Shown here: piece after piece, positions 1 to 6,372 of the stretch
Position numbering within the stretch: the first letter of the stretch is position 1
How the letters are laid out: each line of letters begins with the position of its first letter
Assembly: GCA_023484675.1 (NCBI GenBank)
Contig: JAMDAP010000060.1
Location: 1 to 6,372 of the forward strand
DNA length: 6,372 bases
Source of the DNA: Bacillota bacterium
GTDB lineage: Bacteria; Bacillota_E; Symbiobacteriia; JAMDAP01
Direction of reading: 5' to 3'
Notes under the pieces: model-generated
Seen by the model: only the letters and a program-made list of their open reading frames with translations
The model's database searches: none
Told to the model about the DNA's origin: nothing
Program-made: the position numbers and the translations under genes

Positions 1-1
1 T

Positions 2-1480
2 CATTTCGTCGTAGGGGTTGAAGTCGGGGTTGTAGTCCTGGTCCTCCAACAGGTCGGCGATGTCCAGTTCTTCCTGGGCCTCTTCGGTCTTGGCCTCCTT
101 TTTCTTCCCCTTGGCGCTCTTGGGTTTGGCGAGGTCGAGGAAGATCAGTTGCGTCAACCTGTCCTTCTTGCCGTCCTGCCACTCCTTGAACACTCCGTTG
201 ACGACCTGGTTGACCTTGCTGTCGGGCAGGTCAGGGGCGCCGGGGTCGATCATCCGGAGGTCGAGGGCAACTTTCCGGCCGTCCGTCGTCACCAGCAACA
301 TGTTGTCCTGTTTGCCATCAATGCCGCCACGCCAGATCAACTCGGCGCGCGCCACCAGGGTTTCGATAAACTGCTGGAGCGGAGCTGACGCCGGGGAGGC
401 AATTGTGATCGTCTCCGCCTCGGGGCGGGAGGCGGCCAACTCCGGGTCGGTTTCAGCCAGCATCTCGAAAGTCTTGATGTCCGCGGTCTCGAAGAAAAGT
501 CGTAGCAGCTCCGGCAGGTTTACAAACCTGGCGAATCGGTTGTTGACGCGGAGCCCCTTACCCTCGGGCGACAGTTCCAGGATCGGGACAATCTCGCCGA
601 ACAGGTTCGCCCAGGCGTCAAAGTTGTGGATACCATAGGCCTTGATGGCGTCCGGCATCAGGTAGCGCATCATGTGGAACATTTCGGCCATGGTGTTGCT
701 GATGGGGGTGCCGGTCGCAAACACCACGCCGCGGCTGCCGGTGAGTTTGTTCAGGTAGCTGGTTTTCATGTAGAGGTCGAACGTCTTGTTGGCCTCGGAG
801 TTGGGCAGACCGGCCACCCGGGTCATGCGCGTGACGTACCAGAGGTTCTTGAACTCGTGGGCCTCGTCGACAAACAGGGCGTCGACGCCCAGCTCCTCGA
901 AGTCGACCGTCTTGTCCTTGCGCCGCTTGTCCAGGCGGTCCTTCATCTTGGTTTCCAGGCGTTTCTTGGACTTCTCCAACTCTTTGACCAGGCGGCTGTC
1001 CTTCTTGCGGCCACGTCCGTACTGAGGCGCCTGCCCGGACCTTTCCTGGAGAATCGCGGCTTCCAGTTCGGCGATCTGTTCCTGGAAGAAGCCCTCGATG
1101 ACCTGCTCGGACATCGGGATCTTCTCGAAGGAGGAGTGCGGGACGATCACCGCGTCCCAATCGCCGGTGGCGATGCGGGACATCAGTTCCTGGCGTTTCT
1201 CAGGCTTGAAGTCGTCCTTGCCGGCGGCCAGGATGTTGGCCCCGGGGTACAGCTCCAGGAACTCCTTCGGCCACTGCTCGATGAGGTGGTTCGGTACGAC
1301 GAACATGGGCTTCTTGGCGAGGCCCAGGCGCCGCAGCTCCATGGCGGCGCCCGCCATTTCCCAGGTCTTGCCCGCACCCACCTCGTGGCCCAGCAGGGTG
1401 TTGCCGGTCTGGATGACGCGCCAGATGGCGTCCTTCTGGTGGGGGCGAAGGGTGATGTGCGCGGCCATACCCGGCAGCGT
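2..1480 (-). other. Superfamily 2 (SNF2-like, DEAH) helicase domain, C-terminus missing
   Basis: LRPHQKDAIW (1421-1450) precedes Walker A HEVGAGKT (1364-1387). PMFVVPNHLIEQWPKEF is motif Ia, VDEAHEFKN (845-871) holds the DEAH box, and ATGTPISNT (692-718) is motif III. A Lys/Arg-rich helical insertion (about 1030-900) lies just before the DEAH strand, as in relatives. The first RecA-like domain is complete. The second begins with TQLIFLDLAKP (122-154) and FNPYDEM (2-22), where the window ends; the motif V-VI half and any domain after it lie beyond position 1. The family couples ATP-driven DNA translocation to the methylase. Confidence 0.92.
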
Positions 1481-4400
1481 CAGGTGACTGCCGTCGAACG
1501 TGCGGGGACGGATGCTGTTGAACTCATCGTTGTACTTGCGGACGGCGAAGGCCTTGCGGTTGGCATCCTTCCAGAGCCACGTCTGGAACTCCGTCTTGAT
1601 CTCGTCGAGTTTGGCCCGGGCGGCCAGGGTCGCCTCCTGATCCACCCAGCTTTTCTTGGTGTCGGGGTCGGTGCGGCGGACGGTTGGAATGCGATTGTTG
1701 AGCGCCATCTCGACCAGGTCGATGGCATCGAGGTCGCTGGTGCCCCATTTCTGCTGAGCCACCACCTGGTTGCGCGCGTAAGCGGTGGTCTCGACGGTCC
1801 AGACGCTCGCCCCGGTGTTGTGCTGGACGGAGACGACACCGGAATTCACGTTAAGGAGCGAAGCCAGGAACTCCTGAACGTAGTCCGGGGGCATCCAGGC
1901 GGCGCCTAGCTTGACGGCGATCTGAGCTTCGGTAAGGTCCTCGGGCTGGACGGCCTCGAGAGCAGAGATGTTATCCAGGAAGGCCGGATCGTTGGCGGCA
2001 GCGGCCCTGGCGACGGCCAGCTTCTGGCGTACGTTGCCCGACAGGTACTGGTCGGCCGGCTCCCAGTCGCCCTCGGGGTTCTTGAAGACAAGGCCCTTCA
2101 GATTATCCTGAAGCGTCTCGGCGGGTTTCCCGGTCAGGCTGGTCATCCGTGCCCAGTCGATACGGCCGCGCTCGTTCAGGGAGACGACGAGGGCCTCCTT
2201 CGCTGTTTCGACGGCGGTGATCTGCTTCTGGTGCTGGAGGGTGCGCTTGGTGAAGATGTCGGTCTTGGTGGCCGTCTTGGTCTTGGAGTCCCAGTTCTCC
2301 AGGGCCAGCAGCAGGGGCAGGTCCGGGTCGGACTCATAGGCCTTGCGATTTGCCTTGCTGTGCAGTGCGCCGTTCTTCTTGACGAAGGTGTCGTAGGTCT
2401 TGTTGAGGTGCTTCTGGGCGGCCCCAACGGCGGCCTGGTCGGCCTCGCCATACTGGGCACGGAATAGATCGCGCACGGCGTCCCGGACCTGGATCATGCC
2501 TTTGATGCGGTCGGCAGTGTCCGCCTCCATCTCGACAGACTCCATCATGTCGCCAACCCGGCGCAGGACCTTGCCCTCCTTGACGGCGTAGGCGCCCTGC
2601 TTGACGTGGTCGGGCGCCGGGACCATGACCTTGGCCTCGGGCTCCTCGGTGACCTTGTGGGTCGCCCGCCGGACGTAGGCGCCTTCGGGCAGCTCGGCCA
2701 TGGCCTCCGCCAGGGCCTTTTGCATGTCGCGGCCGTCGGCTGCCAGAGCCGCCCGGCCCGGGTGCAGCTTGTCGTCGACCAGCTTCCCGAGCATCCGGTC
2801 GGGGTGGCGGGCAAAGTACTCGTTGACCATCAGGGGCTGACCGTTGTAGGGGCTGGTCATGCCCGTCGCCGCCGTCTCCAGCCAGGCTTCACCCTTGGGC
2901 TTGGTGCCCGGCTCCCGCTTCTGCAGGAAAAGGATATCGGTGGTGACCTCGGTGCCGGCGTTCTCCTTGAAGGCCTCGCCGGGGAGGCGCACGGCCAGCA
3001 GCAGGTCGGCCTGGTCCGCCATCATCTTGCGGATGGTCTTGCTGTGAGGCGTGTTCATGGTGCCCGTGCTGGTGATGAAGGCGACGATACCGCCCGGTCG
3101 CACCTTGTCCATGGCCTTGGCGAAGAAGTAGTCGTGAATCCAGAGGTTGTACTTCGTGTATTTCGGATCGTGCAGCTTGTAGTTGCCAAAGGGCACGTTG
3201 GAGACGGCGAGATCGTAGAAGTTGTCGGGCAGCGTGGTTTCCTCAAAGCCCATCACCCGGATGTCGGCCCGGGGATAGAGCTGCTTGGCGATGGCCCCGG
3301 TGATGTTGTCCAGCTCTACGCCGGTCAGTTTGGCGTGGGCGGCCATGTCGGTGGGCATCAGGCCGAAGAAGTTGCCGCTCCCCATAGACGGTTCGAGCAC
3401 CCGTCCCCCGTCAAAGCCGAGGCGGCGGATGCCCTGGTAGATGGCGTCGATAACCTGCCGGGAGGTGTAGTGGGCGTTCGTAGTCGAGGCCCGGGCCGCT
3501 TCCAACTCTTTCTCCGTTAGGAGTTCCTGCAACTCCTTGCGCTCCGCGGCCCATTCGTTGTAGCCGGCCCCGTAGTAAGCAAAAAGCTGGGGGAAAGCAC
3601 CCCAGCCCACGTACTTGACGAGCACGGCCTGTTCTTCGGGGGTCGCCAGGCGGCCCTCCTGCTCGAGCTTTTTGACCAGGCGAATGACGTCCAGGTTCTG
3701 GCGGACCTTTGCCTTGGGCCCGCCCTCTCCCAGGTGGTCAGCCTCGGTTATGATGTAGTTTCCGGCGACGGTTCGGGCGGTGTCCAGGTTCCGGGATTCG
3801 TGGCGAGGCTCGGCCTGCTCTCCTCGTCCGGCAGCAGTAGCCAGTCCTCCCGGACCATTTCCCACGCCTGGTGATAGTCCAGGCCCTTCTCCAGCAGGTC
3901 GTCGATTGCCGCCTTGGTCCTCTCCTGCGCGGCGTACAGGGCCTGCTGCAGCCTGCCCTCCCGCTTCAGGGCGAGATACATCTTGGGCCGGTGCTTCTTC
4001 CAGTGCTCCTCGGCCATCCGGCCGTACCGGTCCAGTTGCTCCGCCATCCTCACTCCCCCCCGTCTCCAGTATACGCTTTTTGGGCTGGGTATTCGTGGCG
4101 GGCGGCTGGGGCTCCTTCTTCTCGGGGGCGGCGGGCTGGGCCTCTCCGCCGGCCAGGGAACGGGCGAAGGCCAGGCGCTCGGGTGTGCGCTGGGCGTACC
4201 AGAGCTTCTGGATCTTGTGCCAGCGGAAACCCTGCTCCCTGAGCTTCAGGATCGTGGCATCCGACGGGCGGCCGGGGAACTTGATCTCGACACCGTCCTT
4301 CTCCTTGTTCTCGCGCACCTGGATGCCCGTGGCGGCAGGGGTCTCCGGCTTGGGCTCAGGCTGGACGGGCACCGCGGCAGTGACGGCGGTCGTGGTGGCC

Positions 4401-6370
4401 CCCGTGGACGGCTTCTCCAGTTTGACGACTTCGGTATAGACGCCGTTCGGCGTGGTATGGATGATGGAGTCATACCCCGCTCGCCGCGCCAACTCTGTGC
4501 CCACCCTGTCCAGGATTGCCTGAATCCGGTCGGGGTGGGAGAGAAGCGCCTGCACCTGCTCGTCTGGCACGCCGAACTCCGCTTTGAGGAAAGCGCCGAG
4601 TTTATCCGAAGCCCACATGTCCAGGATACGGTCCAGATACGCTTCGCTCTTCAGGCGGCGAATTGCCGCATCACCGGCTCCGGCGGATTCCGTGTCAACG
4701 ATGAGCAACGGGTTCTTGGGAGTGTAGGTCTCTTTGACTGCGTACTGTCCGCCAGTTGGTCCAAAGGTCTTTTCGTATCCGGTCTTTTCGCCGTGAATGT
4801 TGTTGATTCTCGCGAACCAAATGCCGCCACGGACATCTGAGAAAGTCGCGGGCCCCTCTTCCTTCTGATAACGGATAAGGGGGATGTTCTTCGTCTCAAC
4901 AGGGAACGCGGCGCTCTCTTGCTGAGGTTGGTCGGCGGGCAACAGACGTGACACTGGCACGTACTCGACCCGGCCGATGGGCACCCCGCCAGCGGTCCGG
5001 ACCTGGTCTACGTCGACCGAGGCCTCGCCGTCGCTGTCCACAGACCTGACAGTCCCGGTCAGCTTCTCGCCCTTGCGCCCGGTGTAGGTGACGCGGTCGC
5101 CTTCCTTGAAGGACGGCTTCTCGGCGGCGGACGCCGACGTTTCCGCAGGGGCCGGCTGGGCAGACTCCGCAGGCGGGGCGGCGGCAGGCGCCTTTTCGAC
5201 CTTGGGCGATTCTGGTTGTGCGGTTGTGGTAGGTGCCTGGGTGGCCACCGGGGCAGGGGCAGGGGCGGCGGCCGCAGGCTCCAAGGCGGCCCGGCCCACT
5301 TTCAGCTCGGCGCCGCTCTCGGACTTGAGGCTGACGAGCGACGGGTCCTTGGTAGCATCGACGACGGTGAACCTGCCGTCCCGGCCCTTGACCCGCACCG
5401 GGTCACCGGCCTTCAGGTTGCGGGTCCAGGCGACGTCGGGCTTGCCGCCGGGTTTGGTGGTGACGGGCACAGCGGGAGAGGGACCGGGTGCCTCCGCCCT
5501 GACGGGCGCAGGCGGTGCAACGGGTTCTGGCGTGATAGCGCCGCCAGCCGCCACCCCAGTAGCAGGCGTGACGTGCTCGGCGAACAGTTCGTCAAGTTGT
5601 CCGGCGATTGTCGGTGCAACCTCGCGAAGGGCCTGGGGGTCCGACAAGTAGAGGGCGACGGCGTCGGCAATGATCTCATTCGGCTGTGAGGCGTACATCT
5701 CCCAGTTCAGGTCTCGGAACGGGGCATACAGATGGGAGATGAGGGCCTTTGCCTCTTTCTCAATGGCGGGTCTCCGTGGATCACGGTGAGAGACACCCAA
5801 AATACCTGTGATCGTCGGTGCCCCGGTTCGCCACTTCCTGCCGTACATGTGGTCCACGGCATGGCCCAGTTCGTGGAAGAGGAGATAATCGAGAGTAGTG
5901 CCTTGCTCTGGGTCAAGATCGCGCAAGGACAATCTTTGGCCGCCCTGGAAGTCCTTGCTGAGGTGAATCTCCTGCTTGCCTCGGGCCCAGTCCTGATGGG
6001 CGAGGGCTGTGTCGCTAACATCCTTGGAGTCCCAGACCAATTTCACGCCCAACTGTGCGGCGACCCGTTCAGCGTCTTGCACCTTGCTCCGGATGCGCGT
6101 TTCTTCCTCTGGCGTTAGGGCTTGGTACTTGGGCATCTGGTTGGGCTGGCCTTCCTGCGTGACCCATGTAGGCCTCGCAAGTTTCTCAACGTCCGCAATA
6201 GGTACGCGCACCTGCTCCGTGGCCAGGGGGTCTTCCAGGGTGCCGCGAGGAACCTTAACGATAACGTCCGAGTCCTCCACGTCCACCACTGTGGCGGCAT
6301 TTGGTTCGCGAGAATCAACAACATTCACGGCGAAAAGACCGGATACGAAAAGACCTTTGGACCAACTGGC
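2..6370 (-). CDS. Giant polyvalent protein: metallopeptidase, ART-like domain, N6-adenine methylase and SF2 helicase (partial at both ends)
   Basis: One frame is open for 2123 codons with neither start nor stop in the window. Counting from the codon at 6370, domains in order are: SH3-like stretch (about 27-77), HExxH metallopeptidase (79-263), SH3-like modules (about 319-362 and 421-477), ADP-ribosyltransferase-like domain (about 486-654), GFRW-type domain (694-739), linker (740-870), methylase (871-1163) and helicase (about 1630-2123). Family knowledge: the methylase-helicase half matches DarB/COG4646 proteins of phages and conjugative elements; phage P1 DarB protects incoming DNA from type I restriction. 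Inference: this is an antirestriction or DNA-protection protein delivered with element DNA. Codons above 6291 lie in an inverted copy of 4749-4830 and may not belong to the gene. The linker at 3780-4060 reads as Gly/Ala/Glu/Arg-rich filler and overlaps a convincing small gene in another frame, so the frame may really be two genes joined by a one-base error at a G7 run. The coding assignment is very sure; the single polypeptide is not. Confidence 0.88.
1480..2880 (-). other. Central conserved region between methylase and helicase
   Basis: This stretch has no named catalytic motif but follows the family pattern closely: TSPYNGQPLMVNEYFARHPD (from about 2850), GRIDWARMTSLTG (near 2170), ADQYLSGNVRQKL (2018-2056), LGAAWMPPDYVQEFL, WGTSDLDAIDLVEMALNNR (about 1690-1746), WLWKDANRKAFAVRKYNDEF (from 1579) and GSHLTLPGM (1466-1492). 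Such blocks are typical of COG4646-like proteins and probably form DNA-binding or scaffold domains that connect the two enzymes. 2230-2500 is rich in Lys and helical and may be coiled coil. Confidence 0.7.
2880..3760 (-). other. N6-adenine DNA methyltransferase domain (DarB/COG4646 type)
   Basis: The domain opens with NYIITEADHLGEGGPKAK and ATPEEQAVLVKYVGWGAF, the standard entry of this family. The S-adenosylmethionine-binding motif is VLEPSMGSGNFFG (3362-3400). The catalytic motif IV is SNVPFGNYKL (about 3173-3202), where most adenine methylases have (D/N/S)PP(Y/F). GGIVAFITSTGTMN and AGTEVTTDILFLQKRE complete the fold. Inference: it methylates adenines in the element's DNA, or binds DNA with reduced catalysis because of the Val in motif IV. 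No target-recognition domain can be identified. Confidence 0.92.
3748..4047 (-). CDS. TnpV-like small protein, nested out of frame in the giant gene
   Basis: The protein has 99 residues from ATG (4047-4045) to TAA (3750-3748). It starts MAEQLDRYGRMAEEHWKKHR and continues with a Leu/Gln/Glu-rich, clearly helical body, then YHQAWEMVREDWLLLPDEE and a Pro/Ser/Thr-rich tail. The first half resembles TnpV proteins of Firmicutes transposons and conjugative elements (YGRxxxxxxKxHRPxxYxxLxxxGxLxxxLxxxxxxxxER). TnpV function is not established. A GGGGGGGAG run five bases before ATG is a good ribosome binding site; the GTG two codons earlier (4053-4051) is too close to it. The whole gene lies inside the open frame of the giant CDS, whose translation here is filler-like. 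The ordinary amino-acid composition and helix pattern of this frame say that it, not the main frame, was under selection at 4047-3820. The tail overlaps the start of the methylase domain. Confidence 0.72.
   Translation of the reverse strand: MAEQLDRYGRMAEEHWKKHRPKMYLALKREGRLQQALYAAQERTKAAIDDLLEKGLDYHQAWEMVREDWLLLPDEESRPSLATNPGTWTPPEPSPETTS
3863..3865 (-). other. Only plausible separate start (GTG) for the methylase-helicase part
   Basis: If the methylase-helicase is made as its own protein, the only ATG, GTG or TTG in frame between the linker and the conserved NYIITEADHLGEGG block (starting at 3760) is this GTG, 35 residues upstream of that block. A GGAGAAGG sequence lies 19 bases upstream, which is too far to be a good ribosome binding site. 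It would overlap the TnpV-like gene by 118 bases. Support is weak; fusion or translational coupling are alternatives. Confidence 0.25.
4053..4061 (-). promoter_or_regulatory. Ribosome binding site of the TnpV-like gene
   Basis: On the coding strand GGGGGGGAG is followed by TGAGG and then ATG, a spacing of five bases from GGAG. This decides for the ATG at 4047 and against the upstream GTG. The site lies inside the coding sequence of the upstream frame, so the gene would be translated from the same message by internal initiation or coupling. Confidence 0.55.
4055..4061 (-). repeat. G7 homopolymer at the junction between the N-terminal part and the TnpV-like gene
   Basis: Seven identical bases (C on the plus strand, G on the coding strand) sit exactly where the main frame changes from convincing protein to filler. 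As read, the main frame passes through ACG GGG GGG AGT GAG GAT. With eight G it would read ACG GGG GGG GAG TGA, stopping two bases before the TnpV-like ATG. The tract is therefore a candidate for a sequencing or assembly error, or for slippage. Confidence 0.5.
4154..4291 (-). other. Small GFRWHK...WYA domain common in mobile-element polyvalent proteins
   Basis: About 46 residues: VEIKFPGRPSDATILKLREQ followed by GFRWHKIQKLWYAQRTPERL. The combination of a VxIxFpgxPs strand, a 'lkxxGFRWxxxxxxWYA' turn and a TPERLAFARSL helix recurs as a stand-alone module in large phage and conjugative-element proteins. Its biochemical role is unknown to me. It is followed by a Pro/Lys/Glu/Gln-rich tail (4140-4062) that looks like the natural C-terminus of a protein or a long linker. 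Confidence 0.6.
4410..4915 (-). other. Probable ADP-ribosyltransferase-like domain (ART-PolyVal type)
   Basis: Landmarks in order: IPLIRYQKEEG (arginine at codon 4871-4873), GGIWFARINN (4799-4828), a GYEKTFGPTGG turn, KNPLLIVD, an internal helical stretch, RRAGYDSIIH (4457-4486) and YTEVVKLEKP (4409-4438). The order R...G-x-WFA...KNPLxxD...AGYDSII...YTEVV is the pattern I know from bacterial mono-ADP-ribosyltransferases, where the last glutamate is catalytic; here the candidate is the codon at 4430-4432. Family knowledge: ART domains are frequent in polyvalent proteins of mobile elements and can modify host proteins. The assignment rests on motif order, not on alignment. An alternative is a large polyvalent-associated domain of unknown activity. 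The 82-base inverted repeat lies inside this domain. Confidence 0.6.
4749..4830 (+). repeat. Inverted repeat, internal copy (82 bases)
   Basis: Every base from 4749 to 4830 is the reverse complement of 6372 to 6291 (paired positions sum to 11121). Identity stops at 4831/6290. This copy lies in the ART-like domain and encodes GGIWFARINN through GPTGG in the sense frame, so it is the native copy. Confidence 0.97.
4940..5416 (-). other. Two SH3/KOW-like modules separated by an Ala/Pro-rich linker
   Basis: The first module (about 5416-5285) contains KAGDPVRVKGRDGRFTVV and ends KVGRAALEP. The second (about 5110-4940) contains FKEGDRVTYTGRKGEKLTG and ends RVEYVPVSRLLP. Both share GDxVxxxGRxGxxxTV, typical of small SH3-, KOW- or Tudor-like barrels. 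The intervening 5284-5126 stretch is almost only Ala, Pro, Thr, Glu and Ser, as is 5570-5460 before the first module. These are flexible tethers between the peptidase and the ART-like domain. Specific ligands cannot be inferred. Confidence 0.55.
5582..6136 (-). other. Zinc metallopeptidase domain (HExxH, gluzincin-like, MPTase-PolyVal type)
   Basis: The motif FHELGHAVDHMYGRKW lies at 5830-5878, with zinc-ligand histidines and catalytic glutamate in HELGH (residues 166-170). About 60 residues later, SQPNEIIADAVALYLSDP (5636-5689) supplies the glutamate expected as third zinc ligand in gluzincin-type peptidases; ADAxAxYLxDP followed by 'REVAPTIAGQLDELF' is usual for this class. Upstream, QEIHLSKDF and a helical segment fit the preceding core strand and helix. 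Family knowledge: metallopeptidases of this kind are recurrent parts of phage and conjugative-element polyvalent proteins. Inference: it may cleave host defence proteins or process the giant protein itself; nothing here tells which. All expected catalytic residues are present, so it is probably active. Confidence 0.85.
6138..6290 (-). other. N-terminal SH3/KOW-like stretch of the polyvalent protein
   Basis: Residues read TVVDVEDSDVIVKVPRGTL and then EQVRVPIADVEKLARP. This alternating hydrophobic/charged pattern with VxVPxxxVEKL resembles the small SH3/KOW-like barrels further along the same protein. The function is unknown; such modules often mediate protein or nucleic acid contacts. The stretch is the first sequence downstream of the inverted-repeat junction, so its own N-terminal strand is probably missing or replaced by the chimeric sequence. 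Confidence 0.4.
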
Positions 6371-6372
6371 GG
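6291..6372 (-). repeat. Inverted repeat, copy at the right edge of the window
   Basis: This is the exact reverse complement of 4749-4830 and runs to the last base of the window, so its true length may be greater. In the direction of the giant gene it reads nonsense (SWSKGLFVSGLFAVNVVDSR) without a stop; in the opposite direction it encodes the ART-like segment. It is therefore the displaced copy and interrupts the 5' part of the giant gene. Confidence 0.97.

Noticed and set aside
1..3. TCA at the first bases, which reads as a TGA stop on the minus strand
   Set aside because: It is out of frame with the helicase, which reads M (CAT, 2-4) here. FNPYDEM is the middle of a conserved helicase block, not a C-terminus.
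626..1909. Long plus-strand open frame (427 codons) opposite the helicase
   Set aside because: It is the exact antisense of the helicase codons (its codons are reverse complements of the main frame). It is Gly/Val/Leu/His-rich and has no recognisable motif. Such mirror frames are expected opposite GC-rich genes.
2606..3520. Plus-strand open frame (304 codons) opposite the methylase
   Set aside because: It is a mirror frame of the methylase codons with Gly/Val-rich filler sequence and no plausible ribosome binding context.
4246..4473. Other minus-strand frames such as 4246-4473, 1480-1839 and 5413-5679
   Set aside because: They are Arg/Ser/Pro-rich translations shifted from the main frame, with no motif and no start signal. 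They do not resemble the TnpV-like exception.
3914..4840. Plus-strand open frame (308 codons) opposite the ART-like region and TnpV-like gene
   Set aside because: It is antisense to two well-supported minus-strand coding stretches. Its amino-acid content is typical of a shadow frame.
5240..5280. GGCAGG-type short tandem pattern as a repeat or CRISPR-like element
   Set aside because: It simply encodes the Ala-Pro repeats of the linker. There is no spacer structure or longer unit.
6134..6136. ATG before PKYQALTPEEE as the start of the metallopeptidase gene
   Set aside because: The upstream in-frame sequence to 6290 looks like genuine beta-rich protein. The nearest purine-rich stretch (AGGAAGG) is about 13 bases away, so the gene most likely starts further upstream.
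1..6372. tRNA or rRNA genes, terminators, and CRISPR arrays
   Set aside because: The whole window is covered by minus-strand coding sequence, and reading it showed no tRNA-like cloverleaf, T-tailed hairpin or regularly spaced repeat.

Overview
The window is GC-rich and is filled, on the minus strand, by one reading frame with no stop codon from position 6370 down to position 2 (2123 codons). Both ends are cut off by the window. The protein looks like a 'polyvalent' protein: a giant multidomain protein carried by phages, plasmids and integrative conjugative elements, thought to enter the recipient cell with the DNA and protect it from host defences. The best anchored part is the DarB/COG4646-type DNA methylase-helicase (adenine-specific methylase fused to a superfamily 2 helicase). 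The source is probably a mobile element or phage. The TnpV-like small gene suggests a Firmicutes-type host, but I cannot name an organism.

Layout in the direction of translation (right to left). 6372-6291: an 82-base segment that is an exact inverted copy of 4749-4830. 6290-6138: a beta-rich, SH3/KOW-like stretch. 6136-5582: a zinc metallopeptidase domain with HELGHAVDH and a downstream NEIIADA glutamate. 5570-4940: two SH3/KOW-like modules joined by Ala/Pro-rich linkers. 4915-4410: a probable ADP-ribosyltransferase-like domain. 4291-4154: a small GFRWHK...WYA domain. 4150-3780: a low-complexity linker in the main frame. In another frame, this same stretch carries a well-formed 99-residue TnpV-like gene (4047-3748) with its own ribosome binding site. 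3760-2880: N6-adenine methylase. 2880-1480: the conserved central region of the family. 1480-2: helicase, ending at the window edge just after the start of its second RecA domain.

Two things deserve attention. The first is the perfect 82-base inverted repeat touching the right edge, which is either an amplification/assembly chimera or a true inverted repeat flanking the metallopeptidase region. The second is a G7 run (coding strand, 4061-4055) just before the TnpV-like gene. With one more G, the upstream reading frame would stop at TGA (4052-4050), two bases before the TnpV-like ATG. That would turn one giant protein with a nested gene into a compact three-gene operon: metallopeptidase/ART protein, TnpV-like protein, methylase-helicase. 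Which version is real cannot be decided from this sequence alone.
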